Shown one piece after another: positions 55,756 through 64,000 of a stretch of 64,000 nucleotides of DNA. Each line of letters opens with the position of its first letter. Position 1 is the first letter of the stretch. The stretch covers positions 124,001-188,000 of the forward strand of contig JAEQBH010003871.1 of assembly GCA_016808115.1 (NCBI GenBank), read 5' to 3'. The translations under genes were made by a program, and so were the position numbers. The DNA is from Tetrastigma voinierianum (lineage: Eukaryota > Streptophyta > Magnoliopsida > Vitales > Vitaceae). Below the pieces are notes generated by a model that worked only from the letters and a program-made list of their open reading frames with translations, was not told the origin of the DNA and did no database searches.

Positions 55756-55773
55756 TGGTGCCGTTACCGGGGA
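55756..55773 (+). other. Primer-binding site, tRNA-Asp type
   Basis: TGGTGCCGTTACCGGGGA against the expected TGGCGCCGTTGCCGGGGA. The two differences (C to T and G to A) are what deamination of methylated cytosines produces, consistent with a silenced element. It lies 6 bases after the LTR. Confidence 0.8.
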
Positions 55774-56139
55774 AGAGTTTAGTGTTGATATTGATAACAA
55801 GGCAATTAAATATTATTTTGGAATTTTTGTTTTTACTTTGTTTTACAAGTGCTGGTAATTTGGTCTTTTTGTTTCGTGTGTGATTGCAGTCAAGGTTACA
55901 GTGAGTGCATGTGAAGACGGGATCAGATTGACCTGTCTGTTGATCCACGAGGCGGAAAGAACCTGCGGTGCGAGAACTTCAGAACATCCTGAAACAAAAA
56001 TCTAGCAACCATGCGAACAATGAAGAAGCGAGGATCTTAGCCTTGAGCAAAAGCGAACATAGAAAGGGGCGTATGGGAATAACGGTAGAATCAAGCGCCC
56101 GGGCGGTTTATCGACGGATGATCCATTCATGTTGCTAGA

Positions 56140-57130
56140 AAGAGTTTGCCTTCTGTCTCTGATTGTTCGACGACTATCCGAAGACCGCAGCCGAAGGCAA
56201 ACAACTTCGAGTTAAAGTTAGTAACCTTACAAATGCTTCAGAATATCCTGTTCCACAGATTGCCCAATGAGAATCCGAATATGCATTTGACTGACTTCGC
56301 AAAGTGCGCGACACGATCAGAAATGCGATGGGGTCGAAGAGGCACTCATATTTAGAGATTGTTCCCTCTCGGCTGGTGATAGAGCGAACGATTGACCAGT
56401 CAACCATTGGATTCATTCACTTCATGGAGCGATTTAGTGCGAAGTTCGACGAGGTCTTTCCCCGCATAAAGTACTGGCGGTGCGAGAGATCAATACATTT
56501 GGACATTTGGAGGGAAGGCACGGCGAAGCATGGATTAATTTCCTGGCTGTTGAGGAAGTGCCATCACGAATTGACCCGGATGGATGCAAAGTCGCACATT
56601 CTATATTAGTGCGAAGTGCGACTAGAACAATGATTGATGCCTGGCGGAGGGTGTAATGAAGGAACATGGACGAAGCATATGAAATCTTGGAAGGCTATTG
56701 TACTATCTGAATCGGTGGCACAGAGAGAGACTACACCGAGTGAGGCCTGTAGGCGGCCTGGATAACGAGGTTCTCAACAATGCAGTTTGCTCATGTCGCA
56801 CAACTCACTAAATAGTGTCACAGACGACCAAGGTACCCACAGTGCCATATATAGACCCTGACCCATGGGGTTGTGTGAATTACGTGGAGGGCCGGCACAA
56901 CAACATAGAATGCGGTGAGAGCAATGAGACAATTAGAATAAGCCGATATGTGTCAGGTTTTGTCGAATCGGCCACGACAACGGGAGGTCGATTATGGGAG
57001 GCGACAACTATCGAGGAACCAAAATCAAGGCGAGGTGGGCGTAATAATCCAGAATAGTCGAGCGGTCGGCGGGGTTATGGATGGAGGAGCAATCGACGAC
57101 ATGCCACCCGCTTTGCAGTGGCGAACCCTC
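56140..57130 (+). pseudogene. Athila-like gag, broken
   Basis: Pieces in shifting frames: NFELKLVTLQMLQN, then LPNENPNMHLTDFAKCA, then (56390-56470) a TSQPLDSFTSWSDLVR-like stretch and in another phase pieces of the FRHLEGE..AW region. These match the capsid-like retrotransposon gag domain of Athila (ENPN.HL..F..C). At least four frameshifts and several stops are needed to follow it. The 57000-57130 part is Arg/Gly-rich, as in the tail of gag. Confidence 0.75.
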
Positions 57131-57699
57131 TGAAAAGGTGGACTTGGAACAAGCCCTTCTTATGAAATGCTTACCTCTCTACTTTGCCTTTATGAATGAG
57201 ACAAAAGAAAATATGCAGAACCATACCACCCAGTTGAACAATCAAACGCCTGATTGAAATTTAGGAGTGCGGATAGACCCAAATAGCAAATCTATTAATG
57301 AAGCGGTAGGGTTCCTTACCCAGTGCTGAAGTGGGCAGAGACGAGAGAGGAATGAGCGTCATAAAGCAATCATGCTAAGAAGCGGTAAAGAGTTGGCGTG
57401 AAACCCCGGTGGAGAGATAGAAAGCGAAGAAGTCATCCAGTCAGTCAAAATGAGAGAATATAGAGAGAGCGACCGAGAAAGCAATCGTGGGAGAAAGAAA
57501 GCTGCGTGAAAGTTGTTCTGACAACATTGATTAAGTATCCCCAGGCGTCTAAATAAGCATAAATTTGGATAAGCGATTCACGGGATTTATGGAAGTATTT
57601 AAGAAACTGCACATCAATATTCCGTTCTTGGAGTATACAGAACAAATCTTTGAGTTATGTCAAATTATGAAGACATCTTGTCTTAGAAGAAGATTGGCG

Positions 57700-58085
57700 A
57701 GATTTGGCTCAATTAACCTAGCGAGGAGTGTAGTGCCATCCTTGATTTGCCGCAAAAGCTAAAAGACCCAGGCAGTTTCACTATCCCTTGCACCATCGAA
57801 AACGCTATCTTTGAGAGAGCCTTGTGTGATTTGGGCGCCAGTATTAATCTAATGCCCCTGTCCATATTTAAACGTTTGGGGTTAGGTGAAGCTCGTCCAA
57901 CTACAGTCACACTCCAGCTAGCTGACAGGTCCTTAAAGCATCCGAGAGGTGTGATAGAAGATGTCTTAGTGAAGGTTGACAAGTTTATCTTCCCAACAGA
58001 TTTCATTGTATTAGATATGGAAGAAGATAAAGAAATACCCATAATATTGGGTAGACCATTTCTTACTATTTGGAAGAAGCGATGA
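57700..58085 (+). pseudogene. Athila-like aspartic protease
   Basis: The best kept part of the element. 57747-58085 is open for 112 codons: KLKDPGSFTIPCTIENA, then ALCDLGASINLMPLSIFKRL, then VTLQLADRSLKHPRGVIEDV, KVDKFIFPTDFIVLDME and IPIILGRPFLTI. The retropepsin active site is normally DTGA or DSGA; DLGA is the usual form in Athila-type elements and not a mutation. The protease cuts the polyprotein in the particle. Upstream and downstream the frame is lost, so an intact polyprotein is not made. Confidence 0.9.
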
Positions 58086-58419
58086 TTGGCGTTTAGAAGC
58101 TAAAATTGAGGTGCGGGAGGATGAAGTCAAGTTCAACGTGTTCGAAGTTTGTGAGACATTCGAAGTGATACATGCTTCATGTGAGACATGAGGCTATAGT
58201 GTCATCAGTGATGCCATTGATCCTTTGGAGAAATTTAGCTAGTCTGAGTGATTAGAGGATGCGGGTGAAGAGCGGAGAGTATGTAAAATGGATGGATTCT
58301 TCCGAACCCGATAGAAGGAAATATTTTGGATTGCTAGGTGAAAATACTAAAACGCCCCAGTGCCATGTTGAAACTCAACCACGAAAGATGGAACAAGCCG
58401 TACCTATCCATTTGAAGTA

Positions 58420-59560
58420 TCGTATCTTTGGGACGGACTCACGCACCGGTGATTGGCCCCGATCCACGCGAAATAGAGGAAGATAAGTTATTGAGGTACT
58501 TGGGAGTGCAAAAATGCGCTCCCGGATGGTCTCGGCCCTGGCCCAAAGGGATTCGCCCTTCTATGTGCATGCATCGGAATTTTGTTGGAGGATGGTCCAT
58601 GACTAGCAGTGGAAGTCTGAAGGAGATTGAATCAACATGAAAGAGAATTAGTCCTTGAGGAGGTGTGAGTGGCTGAATCTTGGGGTCATTTATCCTATTT
58701 CCGACAGTGCATGGGTAAGTCCGGTACAAGTAGTACCTAAGAAGGGAGGAACAACGCCGTCATAGAGCAGAGAATAACATTACGCCTTCTAGAAACGATC
58801 TTAGGGTGGAGGAATTTGTATTGATTATCAGAAGCGAATACGACCCTCGAAAAGATCATTTCCTAACTAGCGGTTCACGGATCGGATGTTGGATCGATTG
58901 GCGGACGAATACTATTGCTTTTGGATGGATATTAGGCTACAATCAAATTGCTATAGCCTAGTCGAAGACGACATTCACATGTCCACGTGGGCATTAGCAT
59001 TAAGTGGATACCAGGGTACGTGCAATGCATGATTACTAACGATGTATGATGGCCCATATTCTACGTATGGTTGAAAAACAATCGAAGGTCTTGTGGACTA
59101 ATTTTACGTCTTGGGAAGCTCCTTCGACAATTGTCTAGAGAATTTGAGGTCGGTGCTGATCAGATGTGAGGTGACCAACCTTGTACTCAATTGGGAGAAG
59201 TGCCATTTTATGAAGTCTGAGGGCATCAATACTTGGGCAGCGGATTTGACAAGAGGAATGAGTGGATAAGAGCAAAGATTGAAGCAATTGAGAAATTACC
59301 TCCTCATGTAAAAGGAATAGAGAAGCTTTTAGGCCACCTTTGGATTCTATGGGCGCTTCATCAAAGACTTTTCTCGATTCTGCTGATATATTATGAATTC
59401 TGCCAGTCGAAGAACCTATTTGAGTTTGATACACAGTGTATGCGCGCATTTCGGTCTTGAAAGATAAATTGATGAGGCGCCTATTGTAGTAGCACGGATT
59501 AGGCCTTTCCATTTGAGCTAATATTGTTTGAAGTGACACCATAGTTGGGCGGTGTTAGGC
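58420..59560 (+). pseudogene. Athila-like reverse transcriptase, heavily broken
   Basis: Traces in order: SWGHLSYF.. (58675), PVQVVPKKGG-like sequence in 58717-58745, TTLRLLET.. and QKRI-type pieces near 58780-58830, LDGY (58915) and, towards the end, EAIEKLPPHVKGIEKLLGHL with a shifted FYGRFIKDFS phrase (59280-59370). These follow the RT and thumb of Ty3 elements. The catalytic YxDD lies in a decayed part (about 59105) and is not readable. RNase H wording continues only as scraps (VHTDHRYKYLM, 59710). Confidence 0.65.
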
Positions 59561-60029
59561 GAGAGAAAAGAGAATATTCCTAGTGATCTACTATCTTTGC
59601 TTGAACCTTGAATGATGCTAGAACTATGCCACCACTTAAAAGTGAACTATTTAAATATTGTCCAGGTTGATAAATTTTAGCCTTATTTGATTGGTAATAA
59701 GGCAAGAGTCCACACCGATCACCGCTATAAATACTTAATGATCAAAAGACGCTAAGCCCGATTAATCCTCGTGGGTTCTTGGCTTCGCAAGAATTGACGA
59801 GATTAAGGACAAGCAGGGAACAGAACTTAGTTGCATCATCTTTCACGGCCGTAAGGCGCGATGAAGCCCATGTAGAATGACAACTTCCCCGATGAGCTTC
59901 TCTAGCTATTGAAGAAAAAAAGGGCTGCCCATGGCTCGTACATTACGAATTATTTTGTGGCCAAGGTGATCCCTCCGCACTTAGGCTATCAACGTAAAAG
60001 AGGTTTTTCGCACACTTGAAACACTACTA

Positions 60030-61174
60030 TTGGGAGGAACTCACCTATACAGCATTGTGCCTGGTCTAAGGAGTCGTGAGATGTGTGCCCGAAGACGGTA
60101 CGAACAAAGATTCTCAATTCATCGCACACTTTACCATGTGCAGGATATTTCGGGTGGCCGAGAACAAAGATGCAAGGTGTGCTTCTTCAATCACGCTTTT
60201 AATTGCCTAGCTTATTCAAGGATGCCTACTGGCCAGATTCATGCGATAAACGTCGCCGACCCGGGAGCATTTCTAAGAGGACGAACCGCCCATGCATACA
60301 ACGCCGAAGTAGAGCTATGCTGATTTATAGATGGATTTCATGGTCCATTTCCCCGTCTTTTAAGGAACCCGTACATCTTGGTCGGCAAAAGAGATTATGT
60401 CTCTAAGTGGGTCAGCACACCGACCGCACCAATGATGCTAAGGTAGTGGCCCAATTTCTTTGTAGCCACATATTCTCACGGTTCGGCACTCCCCGAGCAC
60501 TGATTATAGACAACGGTACCCATTTATGTAATAAGATGATTGACAAAGTCTTGCACAAGTATGGAGTGCAACATCGCACATCCCTCGCATACCACCCACA
60601 GAAAAATGGGCAAGTAGAGGTATCGAATCGAGAAATCAAGTCCATTCCGAGAAAACAACCAATGTACCCAGAAGGATTGGTCGAAAAAGATTGAGGATGC
60701 ACTCTGGGCATACAGAACAACATTTAAGACACCTTTTGGTATGTCGCCATTCCGAATCGTTTATGGAAAAGCATGCCACTTGCCGGTGGAATTGGAGCAT
60801 AGAGCCTACTGGGCAACCTTAAGAATCGAATATGACAAGATATTGTATTTGAGAATGGATGTTTCCAACTCGTTGAATCGACAAATCTTGAACGGTGGCT
60901 TATGAGAATGCTCGCATTTACAAGGAAAGGACGAAAGCCTGTCACGATAAACATATTTCCAGAAAGGAATTCGACATGGGCAATGTCCTTGTTTAATTCC
61001 CGACTCAAACTTTTTCCTGGGAAATTAAAGTCAAGATGGTCGGAACCATTTACGGTGACCAAAGTTTTTCCATATGGAGGGGTAGAAGTTACGCATCCAG
61101 AGAAAGGAACATTCAAAGTTAACACCCAACGGTTGAAGCTGTATTTTGGGGGCGCGTTCCATACGAATAAGTAG
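60030..61174 (+). pseudogene. Athila-like integrase
   Basis: 60407-60694 is open and holds DAKVVAQFLCSHIFSRFGTP, then IIDNGTHLCNK with the second catalytic Asp, and YHPQKNGQVEVSNREIKSI with the catalytic Glu. Upstream (60200-60400) a zinc-binding and first-Asp region is traceable across shifts. 60902-61174 is the C-terminal part: NSRLKLFPGKLKSRWSEPF followed by HPEKGTFKVNTQRLK, typical of plant Ty3 integrase ends. A longer frame on the other strand (61245-60724) is a shadow. Confidence 0.85.
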
Positions 61175-61540
61175 ACCATTCCATTAGACACGCTGTGAGG
61201 AAGTAATACAAAGGAGAAGTCATTTGAGCCCGAAGCCAGGCACATTGAGATTCAGGCCACTTAGCTAATGACATTAAACAAAGCGCTTTTTGGGAGGCAA
61301 CCCAAGATTTTCTTGAACTTTTTCTTTCCATAGTTTAATTTTTGGTGTTCTGTTTTCATTTTGGTTTGGTTTTCTGTCTACTTCCGTAATCGGGATCTTC
61401 TTTTGTCTGTCTGTTTTCAGGACCCGAGATAGGACGTAATGTGGAGGTCTCGCTCGAGAAACTCACTTCAGAAGTTATAAGGGGTCACCAATTGATCTAG
61501 GGGGGTTTTATCACACCTTAGCACTTCGCACAGTTTCGCA
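61175..61540 (+). other. Spacer between integrase and additional ORF
   Basis: T-rich, with CTTTTTGGGAGGCAACCCAAG around 61287-61307. I recall a similar AA/AGGCAACCC phrase in the post-integrase spacer of other Athila elements, but I cannot verify it. No coding frame. Confidence 0.4.
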
Positions 61541-61770
61541 TTTTGGCCTCAGAACGCCGCCGACGCTGGTAGCGTTTCACTCGAACGCCAGCGACATTGA
61601 TCTCAACGCCGCGACGCCAATTTTACCTTTCTCCGAACGCCGCGACGCGTTGGATTCAACGCCGCCGGTATTACTGGAAAATAGCCTCTCCGCAACGCCG
61701 CACGCTGGAATTATACCTTCTTCCGAACATCGGATTCGGGTACGTTCTCTCTTTGAATGTCGCGACGCTG
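61541..61770 (+). repeat. CpG-rich ACGCCGCGACGC repeats
   Basis: AACGCCGCGACGC-type words recur at about 61552, 61605, 61637, 61660 and 61696, spaced 25-55 bases. The same kind of motif sits in the three Athila-like LTRs (4455-4495, 16437-16560, 54784-54870). Confidence 0.75.
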
Positions 61771-62279
61771 TCTGCTTATCGCTCTGAAGCCTCTCATTTT
61801 TCGCTTCACCTCACACACCCCTGCACACACTCTTACCGGCACCCCCTGTTGCAACCTTTGATCACCTCGCCGCCTCTGCCCCCACCGGTTTTCCCCCATT
61901 CATGGTAGTCCTCCGCCACCGTCCCGAGCATTCATCACAAATCTGGGTGCCCTTACCCTTGCCCCTGTCGGCTTCCACTGAGTTCGGCATCCTTGTGGCT
62001 CGGTCCCGTCTGGTTCTCACTGGTAGGTCTAGTTTGAGTCGGCGAGTTCTTTAGATAGCCCTAGGGGTTGTGTCCACCTCCCTGTCGCCATTCCGAGCTT
62101 AGTTCCCACAAAGGCATCCCGTGCGTCGACCCATTGTCTAGGCCACCCTGCAGGGCCACCTGCACTAATAGCCCCTGCACTCCCAGTGTTTAGGCCGCCT
62201 GTATTCGCCTCTCGCACCTATGTCGGGTAAGCGCGGTTGCCCGCAAACGGGTCGGGCCGCTGAGGAACTGACCAATTTC

Positions 62280-62960
62280 CGACATCACGAAATTTGTCAA
62301 TGAAGGTGCTGTTGATCGGTTTGGCACTATATGTAAGAATCGGTCCTTTATCAAGGAAAAGGGCTTCCACCACCTCGACGATTTCTTCCGCAAGACCATT
62401 GCGACCAAGGGATGGCGCTATGTCAACCACCTCGTCCAGCTGCGATGAGTGTGGAAGCACCTTACGCCAACCTCGCCTCCCACCGCCGCCAAAAAGGTCC
62501 GGTGCGTGGTGTGCTGGTGACTTCGCCACGAGTCTATCAACCAGCTTCTATATCTAATTCGGCCCCCGAGTTTTGACGGCGGCGAGATTCGACTACCCCG
62601 AGGTCATCCGGGTTTTGACCAACGGGCGCGGTGAGTGGAAGCTAAACAATGAAGGGCACGCAGTGCACTTTAAGGCCAAGCATTTGGCCTATATTCCTAA
62701 GGTATGGCATCACTTCATTACGTCGCGTCTCATTCCGACGACGAACGTGTGTGAATTGACCGCCAAGCGTGCCCTGCTCAACTACGCCATCATCCGTGAT
62801 ATCCCTTTGATGTCAAGGTGATGCCATCTCATAACTGGACTAAAATGAACCCGGGCACCCTTTCATATATGGTTTATGCAGCGCCGCTAGGTGCCTCTTA
62901 GAGGATAATGAGGTGTGGATACAATCCCATTAAGGTTATATCGGGTCAAGCTGCAATAAA
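62280..62960 (+). pseudogene. Additional 3' ORF, plant-transposon-protein-like
   Basis: 62573-62821 reads VRVL-type head, then GHAVHFKAKHLAYIPKVWHH, FITSRLIPTTNVCELTAKRA, LLNYAIIRDIP. This resembles the 'putative plant transposon protein' domain often found next to Ty3/Athila pol. The preceding part (62290-62560) in another frame continues the same family (RNRSFIKEKGFHHLDDF-type wording across a shift). 62960-63120 is a Pro/His-rich tail with a CACCAC run. Function unknown. In Athila elements this position can hold an env-like gene, but I see no signal peptide or membrane segment. Confidence 0.6.
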
Positions 62961-63392
62961 CCGGGGTGTACCACGACCTGAGGGGATATACAACTCGGGC
63001 CATGAGCCCTCGGACGAGGATGAGCTCCACAAGTATCAGGCTCGTTTTGGCTTCCCGGGCGATCCCTAGGGTGACGCCGGGCAGTCCTCCCATCACCCAC
63101 CACCACCACCACAAATAGACCGGTGGTCCGGCCGCCTCCCACCCCGATCTGGGAGGACTCGTGCTCGCTCCACCGACCGTCACGCCTTTGGGACGAGAAA
63201 CAGAGCAACGAGTCCTCATTACCCAGACACGGAGGCCCTTCTGCCGACATGCATACGTCCCGCTAAACTAGGCTAGCTATTCTCTTAATCGCTAGCCCCT
63301 CCAGCCTAACGCCAAATACTGGCACTCCACCGTACCACCGCCACCACCACCGCAGTGACACGACCGACCACCAGGGAAGTTTCCTTCACCCT

Positions 63393-64000
63393 TGTAAGAC
63401 CCGAGAAAATTCAATTTTCTCAAAAAGGGTAAAATCGTAATTTCGGTCAAAAATCAGAAATTTATTTTCTAGATTTCGGATGACAAAACGGATTTCACCG
63501 TTGGAATCTTCTCGCGAAATCTAGCTAGCACGTTGAATTTCGTCACTTCGAGACAATGAAAGGACACGCTGAGGCATCGCTTCGTGCCAAAACGATATTC
63601 GATATGAAAAAAGTCACATATAACACGTACTCATGTACCATAAATGGCATGAGTAGAGAAATGATGAAAATGGATGGTCGAGATAGTGCCAAATGTCGAA
63701 AATCCAAGCTTAGGGACATAATGATCATTATTTAAATTCTTAAGTTAGAAAAAGACAAAACAACTAAAGTGATTGTCTCCTTCAAATTGAAAAGGCCAAC
63801 AAAAACGTGCGTGGGAGGGGAGACTTACAGTGGCTATGGGTTTGAAGGTTTTAGAGAGAGAGAGAGAGACTTCTCTCTAAAATACTGGGCGATCCGACCG
63901 TCGAAATTCGTCGAGACAAGAAGGAAAGACGTTCTACGCGGCGAGGCCTACGCGTGGACTCCGATTTTGGGAGTTTTCGTCAAACTCCGAGAGGTAGGAG
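63393..64000 (+). mobile_element. LTR of another retrotransposon, runs off the window
   Basis: Starts TGTAAGACCCGAG and aligns over its first 600 bases with the reverse complement of 13213-15164 (GGTAAAATCG, TTTCGGATGACAAA, GAATCTTCTCGCGAAATC, AGTTTTCGTC...GAGGTAGG). It has a short (GA)n at 63854-63870. No coding frame. It truncates the Athila-like element. Confidence 0.8.

Larger units (their letters stand above)
54612..63392 (+). mobile_element. Athila-like Ty3 retrotransposon, truncated on the right
   Basis: Plus-strand order: 5' LTR, tRNA-Asp type primer site, gag, protease with DLGA, RT, integrase, and an additional ORF with plant-transposon-protein wording. The protease wording, the tRNA-Asp site and the extra 3' ORF fit the Athila lineage. 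It is cut at 63393 by another LTR; the 3' LTR is outside the window or absent. All frames are broken. GC content is clearly above that of the neighbouring DNA. Confidence 0.85.

Noticed and set aside
60724..61245. 173-codon minus-strand frame, the longest in the window
   Set aside because: Antisense to the integrase C-terminal region of the Athila-like element, which has clear integrase wording on the plus strand.

Overview
This is nuclear DNA of a flowering plant, almost certainly a eudicot. The evidence is a plant-type histone H2B gene, a KH-domain RNA-binding protein gene with GT-AG introns and the exon layout of Arabidopsis BTR1, and dense nested LTR retrotransposons, LINEs, MITEs and an endogenous pararetrovirus. 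The style of the repeats (Athila-like LTRs, caulimovirid remnants) would fit a cucurbit, but that is an impression and not proven by the sequence. Only two loci look like host genes: a single-exon H2B (28275-28712) and an eight-exon BTR1-like gene (36673-50769).

Left third (1-28000) is a pile of nested mobile DNA. A Ty1/copia element on the minus strand (about 1505-6480) is broken by an Athila-like LTR (4257-5492), and a second LTR (1-1504) sits in its 3' LTR. A second copia remnant on the plus strand follows (PBS at 6562, gag at 7800-8380). From about 8900 a decayed caulimovirid (pararetrovirus) polyprotein runs on the plus strand until 12411. There a Ty3/gypsy element (12412-22719, minus strand) is inserted inside the reverse transcriptase/RNase H region. 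The viral RNase H resumes at 22720, with a near-perfect 5-base target duplication (GAAAC/GAAAT). Inside the Ty3 element lie a further LTR of another family (13213-15164), an Athila-like LTR (16252 to about 17427), a broken coiled-coil additional ORF and an approximately 90-bp minisatellite (19290-20690). Beyond the viral tRNA-Met primer site (23141) the viral DNA becomes inverted and forms a large palindrome (24080-24518 against 24541-26990). The right arm of that palindrome holds a complete solo LTR (24741-26735) with a perfect CTTTC duplication.

Middle (28000-36270): H2B with CCAAT and TATA boxes, then about 7 kb of AT-rich intergenic DNA. This holds three long (AT)n tracts, a Tourist-like MITE with TAA duplications, local tandem duplications and one promoter-like GC-richer patch without a recognisable gene.

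36270-51130: the BTR1-like gene. Its introns hold two hAT-type MITEs of one family with 8-base duplications, two L1-type LINE remnants in opposite orientations, and several intronic tandem duplications. One of these duplicated the splice acceptor region before exon 3. As given, exon 5 runs into an in-frame stop with no in-phase donor of good quality, so the third KH domain may be lost or the sequence may carry an indel error.

51130-64000: a TRIM retrotransposon (51377-51936), a second TRIM fragment, a SINE candidate and AT-rich DNA. Then comes an Athila-like Ty3 element: 5' LTR 54612-55749, tRNA-Asp type primer site, gag, protease, reverse transcriptase, integrase and a plant-transposon-protein-like ORF. 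It is cut at 63393 by another LTR that runs out of the window and belongs to the same family as the 13213-15164 LTR. All retroelement and viral reading frames seen here are broken by stops and shifts. The insertions can be ordered by nesting: pararetrovirus, then Ty3, then the LTRs within it.
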